Source: Dyadobacter sp. Leaf189 (lineage in GTDB: Bacteria > Bacteroidota > Bacteroidia > Cytophagales > Spirosomataceae). From it: a stretch of 64,000 bases of DNA. The translations under genes were made by a program, and so were the position numbers. Positions 1 through 8,817 of the stretch are shown here, one piece after another. Under the pieces are notes generated by a model. That model saw only the letters and a program-made list of their open reading frames with translations. It was not told where the DNA came from and made no database searches. The stretch lies in contig NZ_LMPS01000006.1 of the NCBI RefSeq assembly GCF_001424405.1, positions 496,001 to 560,000 on the forward strand. Direction: 5' to 3'. Within the stretch, counting starts at the first letter, position 1, and the number at the start of each line of letters is the position of its first letter.

Positions 1-1074
1 TGGTTTCGCAAAAACCTTCTTACAGCCAGTCAGCTGGAAGCGGTTAATGCGAATTTTACGAGCGAATTTTACCGGCCCGGTATATTCGTAACGATCGGAC
101 TTTTCTGTTTTGGGCTCCTTTCCTGCGCATTTTTCGGCGGCTTTGTCTCCATATTCTTCATCGGTGAGGGCTCCGATGCCACACTTTCGCTACTGAGCCT
201 GTTTTGCGCCGCCTGCTTTACCTCCGCTTTGGAAGTATTGATCAGGGAGAGAAAACTGTTCCATTCGGGTGTAGACAATGCACTTTTGTATGCCGCATTA
301 CTGTCTGCATCAACGCCTGTTTTCCTGCTTTTTGAAAGTGCGCCTGCGGGAGTCTACTGCATTGTTACATTGCTGTTCCTTATCCCTTCTGTTTTAAGAT
401 ACGCGGACCTCTTCGTTACTACTGCCGCCTTCTTCGTGCTCCTCATACTGGTTGGCTCCACATTCATCGGGTTCCCTCTCGGCAAGGCTCTCCTTCCGTT
501 TATTTTGATGATCGTAGCTGCTGGTATCTATTATTCTGTCAGGAAGAACAATGATATTTATTACCTCAAATGTCAGCAAATCGTGGAGGCGCTCTCGCTG
601 GCTGTGTTTTATGTTTGTGGAAATTATTTCGTTGTCCGCGAAGGCAATGCAATGCTGAACGATTTACCAGTTTCTGCGGAAATTAGTTTTTCCTACCTCT
701 TCTACTTCCTTACAGCAGCAATCCCGGCGGCTTACATTTATTTTGGCCTGAAAAAACACGACCGAATATTATTTGTCACCGGCTTACTGGGAATTGTCGC
801 CTCCGTGTTTACTTACCGGATGTACTTTTTTGAACTACCCCTTTCTCAGGAACTTACCATTGCAGGAGCGCTGCTGATCGTACTGGCGGCCGCATTGATC
901 AGTTACCTGAAAACACCTCGTCACGGTATTTCCGATCAGCCTGGTAAGCGCAGGAGATTTGCCAATCTGGAAGCTATTCTGGTTGCTGAAAGCCTCGGGG
1001 ATCTACCGGCAGATCCGGGAGTTAAGTTCGGCGGAGGAAATTTTGGTGGCGGCGGCGCAGGGGAGGCATATTAA
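1..1074 (+). CDS. Polytopic membrane protein, 5' end outside window
   Basis: The reading frame is open from the first base of the window to a TAA at 1072-1074, so at least 357 residues are seen and the true start lies upstream. The internal ATG/TTG-type starts near 229 would cut through continuous hydrophobic sequence and are not believable. The protein has many hydrophobic segments (roughly eight or more) and short charged loops, so it should be an inner-membrane protein. The C-terminus is a soluble tail ending in a glycine-rich stretch (GGGNFGGGGAGEAY). That kind of tail occurs in several bacterial membrane proteins of unknown role. I do not recognise a family and assign no function. The next gene starts 56 bases later on the same strand. 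Confidence 0.8.
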   Translation, partial: WFRKNLLTASQLEAVNANFTSEFYRPGIFVTIGLFCFGLLSCAFFGGFVSIFFIGEGSDATLSLLSLFCAACFTSALEVLIRERKLFHSGVDNALLYAALLSASTPVFLLFESAPAGVYCIVTLLFLIPSVLRYADLFVTTAAFFVLLILVGSTFIGFPLGKALLPFILMIVAAGIYYSVRKNNDIYYLKCQQIVEALSLAVFYVCGNYFVVREGNAMLNDLPVSAEISFSYLFYFLTAAIPAAYIYFGLKKHDRILFVTGLLGIVASVFTYRMYFFELPLSQELTIAGALLIVLAAALISYLKTPRHGISDQPGKRRRFANLEAILVAESLGDLPADPGVKFGGGNFGGGGAGEAY

Positions 1075-1130
1075 TTTAGGTAAAAATTATGAACTTTACC
1101 CGGGTTAAAACTTACGCCTGTTAACTTCTG

Positions 1131-2108
1131 ATGAAAAACTATCTTTCCTTAATCCTGGTCTGCATTCTGAGTACCTATTCGTTTTCCCAGTCTGCGAAAA
1201 AAGCCGCAGGCAACCCTGTTTTTAAAGGCTGGTATGCAGATCCTGAGGGAATTATCTTCGACAAAACCTATTGGATTTACCCGACATACTCTGCTCCATA
1301 CGAAGAGCAGGTGCATTTCGACGCATTTTCATCCAAAGATCTTGTAAACTGGAAAAAGCACGAGAATATCCTGGATACCTCATCCATTAAATGGGCAAAA
1401 CGCGCTATGTGGGCGCCTTCCATTATCGAGAAGGACAAGAAATACTATTTTTTCTTCGGAGCAAATGACATTCAAAGCGATAATGAGCTGGGCGGAATAG
1501 GCGTGGCAGTTGCCGATAAACCGGAAGGTCCATTCAAAGATCACCTCGGCAAACCGCTGATCGATAAATTCCACAACAAAGCACAACCGATTGACCAATT
1601 CGTTTTCAGGGACAAAGACGGACAGTACTATCTTTTTTACGGCGGCTGGCGGCATTGCAATGTGGCCAAGCTGAAACCGGATTTCACCGGCTTTATTCCC
1701 TTTGAGGATGGAAGTACATTCCGCGAGGTAACCCCGAAAGGTTACGTGGAAGGTCCGTTTATGTTCATCAGAAATGGAAAATACTATTTCATGTGGTCAG
1801 AGGGCGGCTGGACAGGACCGAACTACTCAGTAGCTTACGCCATCGCAGACTCTCCTTTCGGGCCGTTCGAGCGTGTTGACAAGATATTGCAGCAAGACCC
1901 GAAAGTGGCCACCGGCGCCGGTCACCACTCGGTGATCCAGGTACCAGGCAAAGACGAATGGTATATCGTTTACCACAGAAGACCGCTGACAGAAACGGAT
2001 GGAAATCACCGTGAGACCTGTATTGATGCGATGACCTTTGACGAGAAGGGATTTATCAATCCGGTCAAAATTACCTTTGAGGGTGTAAAGCCAGTTAAAA
2101 TCAAATAA
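1131..2108 (+). CDS. Secreted glycoside hydrolase, GH43 family
   Basis: A 325-residue protein with an N-terminal signal peptide (about residues 1-20, ending near SFSQS). The rest fits a single five-bladed propeller domain of glycoside hydrolase family 43. The three expected acidic residues are visible: Asp37 in WYADPE (general base), Asp155 in PIDQF (pKa modulator) and Glu207 in VEGPF (general acid). Family members are mainly arabinofuranosidases, xylosidases or galactanases acting on plant-type polysaccharides, with inversion at the anomeric centre. The exact substrate cannot be read from the sequence. There is no extra carbohydrate-binding module and no T9SS tail, so it is probably periplasmic. 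It lies 8 bases upstream of a secreted carbohydrate esterase and is likely cotranscribed with it. Confidence 0.87.
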   Translation: MKNYLSLILVCILSTYSFSQSAKKAAGNPVFKGWYADPEGIIFDKTYWIYPTYSAPYEEQVHFDAFSSKDLVNWKKHENILDTSSIKWAKRAMWAPSIIEKDKKYYFFFGANDIQSDNELGGIGVAVADKPEGPFKDHLGKPLIDKFHNKAQPIDQFVFRDKDGQYYLFYGGWRHCNVAKLKPDFTGFIPFEDGSTFREVTPKGYVEGPFMFIRNGKYYFMWSEGGWTGPNYSVAYAIADSPFGPFERVDKILQQDPKVATGAGHHSVIQVPGKDEWYIVYHRRPLTETDGNHRETCIDAMTFDEKGFINPVKITFEGVKPVKIK

Positions 2109-2116
2109 TCCAGTCG

Positions 2117-4153
2117 ATGAATTTGCTTCACCGCAACACTGAGCCCGGCCGAAAGTGGCTCGGAATCCTTCTTGTTATCGTGTTTCTCCTCGGAAGCGCA
2201 GGTGCTGGTCATGCTCAAAGGTTTTTCTCGGTCGTATTCGAGAAGCTCCCGCAGGACTATCAGCTGTACCCTCGTGACGAGAAGAGTGAAGCAAACATTC
2301 CGATCTCCGGAATCGTCGAAGTAGCCGGCTGGGACTATGTTTCGGTGCAAGTAACCAGAAACAATGCGCCTTTCAAGTATCTGAAAGCTAATCTGCAATA
2401 TACGGGAGGCGGCAAAGTAGGTAAGTTCTCAACTGAAACGAAGATCAAGGCGGAGCTCGCCGGATATAATTTTGCAGTGTACGTATGCAAAGGAGCGGAC
2501 TCTGTATTGGTGGTTAACAGAAAGGATGTCGTGAGTGGAGACGTGTACATTGTCTCGGGACAATCTAACTCCACCGGATTCTTCACAGAACCAGATACAA
2601 CGCGCTTTTGCCGCACTTTTGGCAGGATTACGGACAACCTCAATACAGTGCCCTACAACCCCGCCGACACGCTTTGGTCGTACTCCAATATGAACCTTTA
2701 CCAAAATGGTGTGGGTACAATGGGTTTTGAAATCCAGAAGCAGGTAATGCAAAAATCGGGCATTCCGAACTGCCTGATCAATGCAGGGTTTCACTGGTCG
2801 GCTGTGGGTGATCATGCGAAACGCAACGAGAACAATCCGGCGGACCTGAATACCGGGTACGGCAGAATGCTTTACCGGCTGCAAAAAGGCGGACTTGTCA
2901 ATGCAGCTAAATCATACATTTTCCGGCAAGGTGAGACAGAAGCTTACCACGAAGCCTTTAACTGGCCCGGCAACTTTGATCACCTGCATAAGAACCTCAA
3001 ACTCGATCTGCCCAACCTTCAAAAAATTTACATTTACCAGATCGATATCATTTATTTCCCATCCCCAACCGGTGCTGAAATACGAGATTATCAGCGCAGG
3101 CTTCCTGATATTTACAATGAGATCACCACAATTGCGACGGTAGGAACGGCCGAATTCGACGGGCTGCATTATGGGCGGGCGGGCAATCAGCAGAGCGGGT
3201 TCGAGCTTTCGAGGATTATCCTGAAAGATTTTTACAATTCCACAGACACTTCCAACATACTCTCTCCTTCGCTTAAAAAGGTTTTTTATAAAACCCAGGA
3301 AAAAAAACAGCTGGTACTGGTGTTTGACGAAGGTCAGGAGCTGGTTTACCCGACAACTTACCGCACTGCTTCCGGCGTAAACCTGGAAATGAAAGATTTC
3401 TTTTACCTGGACTGGGGATCAGGAATGGTAACTTCAGGAAAAGCCGAAGGCAACAAAATCCTGCTTGAACTTAGCGGTCCGCAGGGAGCGAATAGCATTA
3501 ACTACCTGCCGATGTACCTTCCTGAGGGCGGCCCCTACTTTCCGTTTACCGGGCCTTACATCAGGAACAGCAAAGGAATGCGCGCGCTTACTTTCTACAA
3601 TGTACCGATCGGAACTGCATTGTCAAAGCCTGTTCTGACAGCTGAAAAGCAGGGTGACACGGATGTAAAGCTCAGCTGGCAACTTGTAGAAGGAGCAAAT
3701 AAGTACGTATTGGAGCGGCAATTGAAAGGCACCTCCGCGTTCAGCCGCATTGCAGTACTTGACTCGGTTACAACCCAGTTTGTTGATAAGCCCAATCATG
3801 CCGATAAAATCATATACCGGCTCAAAGCCGAGAACAAACTCGCTGAATCCGACCAGTATGGACTCGCTGAGATTGAAATGCCTGTTATCCTCGGCGTAGA
3901 GAAGGATCGGGGCGAGCTGTTTTCAGTTTACCCGAACCCGGCACGTAAAAATGACCGCCTCAGCGTAAAGTTCAACAAATCAGTTACAGGTGAAATCAGC
4001 TTTTTAGATATGAATGGACACGCATTGTCGCAACAGGCTGTCCGGAATGAAACAGAAACCATTATTACAGTACCTGGCGGGGTCCAGGGCATTCATTTGA
4101 TCAGGCTGAAAGCCGGTGAAAAGGAATGGACAAAGAAAGTTTGGGTACAATAG
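2117..4153 (+). CDS. SGNH-type carbohydrate esterase with T9SS sorting domain
   Basis: A 678-residue secreted protein. A hydrophobic signal segment (about residues 15-33, ending GAGHAQ) is followed by a sialate O-acetylesterase-like SGNH hydrolase domain. The nucleophile is probably Ser150 in SGQSNS, and the Asp348/His351 pair lies in FDGLHYG. Residues about 500-590 look like a fibronectin type III domain (LSWQLVEGANKYVLER). The last about 75 residues are a type A T9SS C-terminal sorting domain, starting FSVYPNPARK and ending in a basic tail. The family removes acetyl groups from sugars. Together with the upstream GH43 enzyme this suggests breakdown of an acetylated polysaccharide, with this partner exported to the cell surface. 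The substrate is inferred, not shown. Confidence 0.85.
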   Translation: MNLLHRNTEPGRKWLGILLVIVFLLGSAGAGHAQRFFSVVFEKLPQDYQLYPRDEKSEANIPISGIVEVAGWDYVSVQVTRNNAPFKYLKANLQYTGGGKVGKFSTETKIKAELAGYNFAVYVCKGADSVLVVNRKDVVSGDVYIVSGQSNSTGFFTEPDTTRFCRTFGRITDNLNTVPYNPADTLWSYSNMNLYQNGVGTMGFEIQKQVMQKSGIPNCLINAGFHWSAVGDHAKRNENNPADLNTGYGRMLYRLQKGGLVNAAKSYIFRQGETEAYHEAFNWPGNFDHLHKNLKLDLPNLQKIYIYQIDIIYFPSPTGAEIRDYQRRLPDIYNEITTIATVGTAEFDGLHYGRAGNQQSGFELSRIILKDFYNSTDTSNILSPSLKKVFYKTQEKKQLVLVFDEGQELVYPTTYRTASGVNLEMKDFFYLDWGSGMVTSGKAEGNKILLELSGPQGANSINYLPMYLPEGGPYFPFTGPYIRNSKGMRALTFYNVPIGTALSKPVLTAEKQGDTDVKLSWQLVEGANKYVLERQLKGTSAFSRIAVLDSVTTQFVDKPNHADKIIYRLKAENKLAESDQYGLAEIEMPVILGVEKDRGELFSVYPNPARKNDRLSVKFNKSVTGEISFLDMNGHALSQQAVRNETETIITVPGGVQGIHLIRLKAGEKEWTKKVWVQ

Positions 4154-4188
4154 CCCGACATATAGATACCATCGTGAATTAACTCAAC

Positions 4189-5250
4189 ATGCATTCTCTT
4201 CAAACAGGCCTGGAAATTGCCGGGGCAATTATTGTACTCTTTTCCCTGATTCCGCTGGTCAGAAATGATTTCTGGGCATTCAGAGTTTTCGAATATCCCA
4301 GGTTACAAAAGCTTTTTCTCAACGTACTGATCCTGATCCTTTATCTGGCGCTATTCAGGATTTCTACACCTTTTCAGATCGGCGTCGTGGCAGTATTGCT
4401 GCTGAATACTGGTTACCTCGTTTACCAGGTTTTTCCATTTACTTTTCTGTCCAAACGTACGTTGCTGAAAGCAGACAGGAATGATCCTGATAATACGGTG
4501 AGCATTATTTCTTCCAATGTGTACCAGCATAACAAGAATATAGCAGGCTGTCTGAAAGTGTTGAAGAAGTACAATCCGGACATTATACTGCTGCTTGAAA
4601 CAGACGAATTCTGGCGAAAAGGTACCGAAGAGCTTACAAAAAGCTACCCTTACCAGCAGCTTGTTCCACTCGAAAATACGTATGGAATGCTGCTGTATTC
4701 CCGGCTTAAACTGATGGATACGGAAGTCCGGCACCTGGTGGATGAAGAGATACCTTCCATTAAAACCTGCGTAGAATTGCCCTCAGGCAAGAATTTCCAG
4801 CTGCATTGCGTGCACCCTACCCCGCCGGTACCGGGTGAAAATGTGTACTCCACCGAGCGCGACAAAGAACTGTTGCTGGTAGCCAAAGAAGTAAAAGAAT
4901 GCCCGATTCCCACGATCGTAGTGGGCGACCTGAATGACGTGGCGTGGTCATACACAACGCAGCTTTTCAAGAAAATCAGCGGAACGCTCGACCCGCGTGA
5001 AGGTCGCGGCTTCTTCAATACTTTCCATGCGAGGTACCCTTTCCTGAGATTTCCCCTCGATCACGTTTTTTGCACCACGCACTTCAAACTGATCCATTTG
5101 AAAAGACTGGAAAACTTTTCCTCCGACCACTTCCCGATCCTGATTTCACTCCAGTATGAACCTGCTGCAGAAAAGCAGCAGGAAGAGCCGGAACCAGACA
5201 AAGAAGACCTTGAATTAGCCGAAGAAAAGATTAGTAAGGAGACTGAGTAA
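4189..5250 (+). CDS. Membrane-anchored endonuclease/exonuclease/phosphatase family protein
   Basis: A 353-residue protein. Three hydrophobic segments cover about residues 7-85. They are followed by an EEP-fold domain with the expected motifs: SIISSNVYQ near the start, LLLETDE (metal-binding Glu), HCVHPTPP, VVGDLNDV and the closing SSDHFPI. The family hydrolyses phosphodiester or phosphomonoester bonds with Mg2+. Members of this membrane-anchored bacterial type are commonly annotated only as EEP domain proteins, and their substrates (nucleic acid, lipid or sugar phosphates) are mostly unknown. The tail (about residues 325-353) is very rich in Glu and Lys and is probably disordered. The gene follows the esterase by 35 bases on the same strand. 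The catalytic domain probably faces the periplasm, but I cannot prove the topology. Confidence 0.8.
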   Translation: MHSLQTGLEIAGAIIVLFSLIPLVRNDFWAFRVFEYPRLQKLFLNVLILILYLALFRISTPFQIGVVAVLLLNTGYLVYQVFPFTFLSKRTLLKADRNDPDNTVSIISSNVYQHNKNIAGCLKVLKKYNPDIILLLETDEFWRKGTEELTKSYPYQQLVPLENTYGMLLYSRLKLMDTEVRHLVDEEIPSIKTCVELPSGKNFQLHCVHPTPPVPGENVYSTERDKELLLVAKEVKECPIPTIVVGDLNDVAWSYTTQLFKKISGTLDPREGRGFFNTFHARYPFLRFPLDHVFCTTHFKLIHLKRLENFSSDHFPILISLQYEPAAEKQQEEPEPDKEDLELAEEKISKETE

Positions 5251-5333
5251 TGATTTGGAATGATTTTTGCTAAACAAGATCAAATTCGAATTGTTAACGT
5301 ACTCTATCCTTCCCGATCTTGATTTTGACTGAT

Positions 5334-6101
5334 ATGCATTTCAGCACATACGAGGAAAATACCAGACTTGAACTGTTGAAGTGGCAGCACAAAATGCAGA
5401 AGCGGCCGAACTTTGTTGATCGTACTTCGAAGGCTGTTCAGGACAAAATCAATAATATCATCCCGGATAAGGTTCATCAGGCAATTACTGCGACTATCAA
5501 ACAGATGATCCGTGCGGTACTCACCGGCGCGGAGTTCACAACCGGCATTCCCCGGGAGCGACACAGCCTGGAAGAAATTGAAACCGAGGTCAAGAAACGC
5601 ATTGAATTTTATAAAAAAGCCAGTGCTGCGGAAGGTGGTATCACCGGCGCAGGCGGCTTCCTGCTTGCACTCGCCGAGTTCCCCATTCTGATCGGGATCA
5701 AATTGAAGCTGCTTTTCGAGATCGCCGCGCTGTACGGCCGACCTGTAAACGATTATAAAGAGCGGCTTTTTATCCTGCATGTTTTCCAGCTTGCTTTTTC
5801 AAGCCAGAAACAAAGACAGCACGTTTTCAGCCAAATGCAGGACTGGCAAGTGAAGAGCCAGTTTTTGCCGGATGATATCCATCAGTTCGACTGGAAAACC
5901 TTTCAGCAAGAATACCGCGATTATATTGATCTCGCCAAAATGGCGCAGCTGATACCTGGGATCGGAGCGGCAGTGGGCGTGATCGTAAACTATCGCCTGC
6001 TGGACAAACTTGGAAAAACAGCTATGAATGCATACAGAATGAGGTGGTTTGAAGAGAGATCGCTGCCGGGAGCTAAACCAGCTATCCCATTGAGCATCTG
6101 A
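5334..6101 (+). CDS. EcsC family protein
   Basis: A 255-residue protein if started at the ATG at 5334. A TTG five codons earlier would add only a few residues and is less likely. The sequence fits the EcsC family: an N-terminal helical part, a glycine/alanine-rich middle (EGGITGAGGFLLALAEFPI, about residues 100-118) and a second glycine-containing hydrophobic segment near the end (LIPGIGAAVGVIVNY). EcsC was named after the third gene of the Bacillus ecs ABC-transporter operon, and its biochemical role is not established. Here it is followed 42 bases later by MlaE, MlaF and MlaD homologues on the same strand. That placement suggests a role close to membrane lipid handling, but this is inference from context only. 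Confidence 0.8.
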   Translation: MHFSTYEENTRLELLKWQHKMQKRPNFVDRTSKAVQDKINNIIPDKVHQAITATIKQMIRAVLTGAEFTTGIPRERHSLEEIETEVKKRIEFYKKASAAEGGITGAGGFLLALAEFPILIGIKLKLLFEIAALYGRPVNDYKERLFILHVFQLAFSSQKQRQHVFSQMQDWQVKSQFLPDDIHQFDWKTFQQEYRDYIDLAKMAQLIPGIGAAVGVIVNYRLLDKLGKTAMNAYRMRWFEERSLPGAKPAIPLSI

Positions 6102-6143
6102 AAAGAAGCAACGAAACACAAAAGTCACTTTGCCAAAAATTGA

Positions 6144-6932
6144 ATGAGCACAAAGAAAAGGGAACACGTTTACACAAAAGGTTTAGACTCAGCCTTCCTG
6201 GCGGTTTATAATGGCTACGTATTCTTTATCAGGTTTTTCCGCGAAGTCTTCAAAGGCCGGATGGAATTTCAGGAGATCGTGAAGCAATGTTACGCGATCG
6301 GAAACAAGTCGCTGCTGCTGATCGGAATGACGGGCTTTATCACCGGAATGGTATTTACAAAACAGTCGCGGCCCTCGCTGGCCGAATTCGGCGCGGTATC
6401 CTGGCTGCCTTCACTGGTTGCTATTGCTATCGTCCGCGCGCTGGCTGCGCTCGTAACTGCATTGATCAGCGCCGGTAAAATCGGGTCGAGCATCGGTGCT
6501 GAGCTGGGTTCGATGCGCGTTACCGAGCAGATCGACGCGATGGAAGTATCGGCTGTTAACCCATTCAAATTCCTGGTGGTAACAAGGGTGCTCGCTTCCA
6601 CCATCGCTATTCCCATTCTGATGTTCTACTGTACGCTCGTGAGCTTGTTGGGCGCGTTCCTCAATGTAACACTCAATGAAGGGACAAGTTTTATTGCATT
6701 CTTCGAAAGCGCATTCGAGCAGATAACCTTTCTGGATATTTTCACCTCACTCGCCAAAGCAATTGCTTACGGTTTCACAATCGGGATTGTGGGGTGTTAC
6801 CAGGGTTACAATGCGAGTAAGGGGACGGAAGGAGTTGGAAAGGCAGCCAACTCGGCTGTGGTAATTTCGATGTTCCTCATTTTTATCGAGGAAGTGATCA
6901 TTGTTCAGGTATCTAATTATTTCAGGATATAA
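6144..6932 (+). CDS. mlaE: MlaE-type ABC transporter permease
   Basis: A 262-residue polytopic protein of the MlaE/YrbE permease family. It is the inner-membrane part of an ABC system that moves phospholipids or other hydrophobic molecules between the inner and outer membranes. After an amphipathic N-terminal helix there are about five hydrophobic segments. The cytosolic coupling region near residues 110-145 (SAGKIGSSIGAELGSMRVTEQIDAM) is split here by the family motif GAELGxMxVxEQIDA, which is highly characteristic. The length is normal for the family. The stop codon is one base before the ATG of the ATPase gene, so the two are surely cotranscribed and probably translationally coupled. Confidence 0.93.
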   Translation: MSTKKREHVYTKGLDSAFLAVYNGYVFFIRFFREVFKGRMEFQEIVKQCYAIGNKSLLLIGMTGFITGMVFTKQSRPSLAEFGAVSWLPSLVAIAIVRALAALVTALISAGKIGSSIGAELGSMRVTEQIDAMEVSAVNPFKFLVVTRVLASTIAIPILMFYCTLVSLLGAFLNVTLNEGTSFIAFFESAFEQITFLDIFTSLAKAIAYGFTIGIVGCYQGYNASKGTEGVGKAANSAVVISMFLIFIEEVIIVQVSNYFRI

Positions 6933-6933
6933 A

Positions 6934-7698
6934 ATGGAAGAAGTAACTCAGCCAGAAGCGCCGGTTATCGACATCGAAGACCTTCACAAGTCTTTCGGGA
7001 GCCTGCATGTGCTTCGCGGAGTAGATTTGAAGGTCGAAAAAGGTGAAAACGTGGTGGTACTGGGCCGCTCCGGAACTGGTAAGTCGGTACTGATCAAGAT
7101 CATAGCCGGCCTACTTAAACAGGATCGGGGCAAGTGCATTGTTTTGGGCAGAGAAGTATCTCAGCTCAATGAAAAAGAACTGAGGGAATTGCGGATGAAA
7201 ATCGGCTTTTCCTTTCAGAACAGTGCGCTCTATGATAGTATGACCGTAAGGGAAAACCTTGAATTCCCGCTCGTAAGGAATGTGGCGAACCTGACCCGCG
7301 CGGAGATCAACGAGCAGGTGGAATATGTACTGGATGCGGTCGGCCTTTTACAGACCATTAATCAGGTACCCTCGGAATTGTCAGGCGGGCAGCGTAAACG
7401 GATCGGTATTGCAAGGACATTGATCCTCAAACCGGAAATCATGCTTTACGACGAACCTACTGCCGGACTGGATCCGATCACATGTCTGGAAATTAACGAG
7501 CTGATCAACGAGGTAAAAGAAAAATACCACACCAGCTCGATCATCATCACACACGACCTTACCTGTGCCCGCGCGACCGGGGATAAAATAGCAATGCTGC
7601 TTGACGGGACATTCGTGAAACAAGGCACATTCGAGGAGGTATTTAGTTCAGAAGAAGAGAGAATCAAGAGTTTTTACGACTATAATTTTATTCAGTAA
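6934..7698 (+). CDS. mlaF: MlaF-type ABC transporter ATPase
   Basis: A 254-residue cytosolic ATPase that energises the MlaE permease. All nucleotide-binding motifs are intact: Walker A GRSGTGKS at about residue 44, signature LSGGQRKRIGIART at about 149, Walker B IMLYDEPTAGLDP at about 170 and the switch histidine in ITHD at about 206. The open frame extends 11 codons upstream to a TTG inside mlaE. The ATG at 6934, one base after the mlaE stop, is preferred because the family's conserved sequence (VIDIEDLHKSFG) begins only about 10 residues later. A short C-terminal extension after the H-loop (EEVFSSEEERIKSFYDYNF) resembles the MlaF tail. Confidence 0.93.
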   Translation: MEEVTQPEAPVIDIEDLHKSFGSLHVLRGVDLKVEKGENVVVLGRSGTGKSVLIKIIAGLLKQDRGKCIVLGREVSQLNEKELRELRMKIGFSFQNSALYDSMTVRENLEFPLVRNVANLTRAEINEQVEYVLDAVGLLQTINQVPSELSGGQRKRIGIARTLILKPEIMLYDEPTAGLDPITCLEINELINEVKEKYHTSSIIITHDLTCARATGDKIAMLLDGTFVKQGTFEEVFSSEEERIKSFYDYNFIQ

Positions 7699-7701
7699 AT
7701 A

Positions 7702-8715
7702 ATGGAAACATCAACAAGAAGACGCTCTATCACCGTTGGCCTGTTTGTAATAATAGGAATTCTGATTTTTGTAGTCGGAATACTCACGATCGGGAGTATG
7801 AAAAAGGTATTTTCTTCCACCATTAGTGTCAAAACCATTTTTGATGACGTGAACGGGCTTAAACCCGGCAACAACATCTGGTACTCGGGGGTGAAGATCG
7901 GTACAGTTAAGTCCATTCGCTTTTTAGGTAACTCGCGGGTAGAGGTGCTGCTGAACATCGAAGAAAAATCTCAGGAGTTTATCCGCAAGAATGCAAAAGC
8001 CAAGGTCAGCACGGACGGTTTGATCGGAAATAAGATCATTGTCATTTACGGCGGCACGCAAAAGGTACCTTCTGTGGAAGACGGCGACGAGCTGGTTGTA
8101 GAAAAAATAGAGAGTACCGAGGAAATGCTCGCGGTTTTATCCGAAAACAACAAAAATCTGCTCGGGATAACCAGTGCCTTCAAAACGATCAGCAAGAACA
8201 TCCTGGAAGGAAAAGGAACCGTGGGTATGCTTCTGAACGACGAGCGGCTTTACAACGATGTGGACCAAACCCTGGCCTCATTGAAAAAGGCTTCTGTTAA
8301 TGCGCAGGCAATGACCGCTTCTCTCTCCGGATTTTCTCAGAAATTGAACCAGAAAGGTGGCCTGGCAAATGATTTTGCAACCGATACAGTTATCATGAGA
8401 GACCTGCGCGGAACAATCGGCAGATTGAATGAGACAGTTTCTTCTGCGAATGTGATGGTAAACAACCTGAAAACAGCCAGCGCTGAACTTAACTCAAACA
8501 CTACCAGCCCAATCGGTGTGTTACTGCACGACGAAACTACGGCAGCAAACCTGAAAGGAACCCTTCAAAACCTGGAAACCAGCACTGAAAAACTGGATGA
8601 AAATATGACCGCTTTAAGGTCTAACTTCCTGTTCCGCAGGTACTTTAAGAAGAAGGCAAAAGAAGAAGCGAAACAACCTGCAAAAGAAGAAACAAAAGCA
8701 GAAGGAAATCAATAA
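7702..8715 (+). CDS. mlaD: MlaD-type MCE-domain lipid-binding protein
   Basis: A 337-residue protein with one N-terminal transmembrane anchor (about residues 8-29, VGLFVIIGILIFVVGILTI) and then a single MCE domain (about residues 38-115, including DDVNGLKPGNNIWYSGVKIG). MCE proteins form hexameric rings under MlaE that bind and pass lipids through the periplasm. The region after about residue 150 is predicted helical with many Asn, Leu and Ser, like the longer MCE proteins of Bacteroidota. The last about 25 residues are a Lys/Glu/Ala-rich tail. No MlaA, MlaB or MlaC homologue follows; the transcription unit ends at a hairpin 17 bases downstream. Direction of lipid transport cannot be inferred. 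Confidence 0.92.
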   Translation: METSTRRRSITVGLFVIIGILIFVVGILTIGSMKKVFSSTISVKTIFDDVNGLKPGNNIWYSGVKIGTVKSIRFLGNSRVEVLLNIEEKSQEFIRKNAKAKVSTDGLIGNKIIVIYGGTQKVPSVEDGDELVVEKIESTEEMLAVLSENNKNLLGITSAFKTISKNILEGKGTVGMLLNDERLYNDVDQTLASLKKASVNAQAMTASLSGFSQKLNQKGGLANDFATDTVIMRDLRGTIGRLNETVSSANVMVNNLKTASAELNSNTTSPIGVLLHDETTAANLKGTLQNLETSTEKLDENMTALRSNFLFRRYFKKKAKEEAKQPAKEETKAEGNQ

Positions 8716-8731
8716 TTGTTATAGTTTTGCG

Positions 8732-8765
8732 ACGTGCAAGGGTTACCAGCGGTATCCTTGCACGT
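8732..8765 (+). terminator. Probable intrinsic terminator after mlaD
   Basis: A perfect 10-base inverted repeat (ACGTGCAAGG at 8732-8741 with CCTTGCACGT at 8756-8765) has a 14-base loop and is followed by TTACTTTTACC. It lies 17 bases after the mlaD stop, so it most likely ends the EcsC-MlaEFD unit. It also lies inside the upstream extension of the next open frame, which argues that the Hpt gene starts at the ATG at 8818 and not at the GTG at 8734. Confidence 0.7.
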
Positions 8766-8817
8766 TTACTTTTACCTCAACCAACCTCTTATCCGGAATA
8801 CTTTTAACTCAGAAATA

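Noticed and set aside
69-278. A 69-residue minus-strand frame at the left edge
   Set aside because: It lies opposite the continuous membrane protein frame that runs from position 1 to 1074 and shows no domain or start signal of its own.
2006-2884. Long minus-strand frames opposite the esterase gene
   Set aside because: They run against a gene with clear signal peptide, catalytic and sorting motifs and have no features of their own.
8734-8817. N-terminal extension of the Hpt protein from a GTG start
   Set aside because: It would be translated through a strong terminator hairpin and adds residues unlike Hpt proteins; the ATG at 8818 is preferred.
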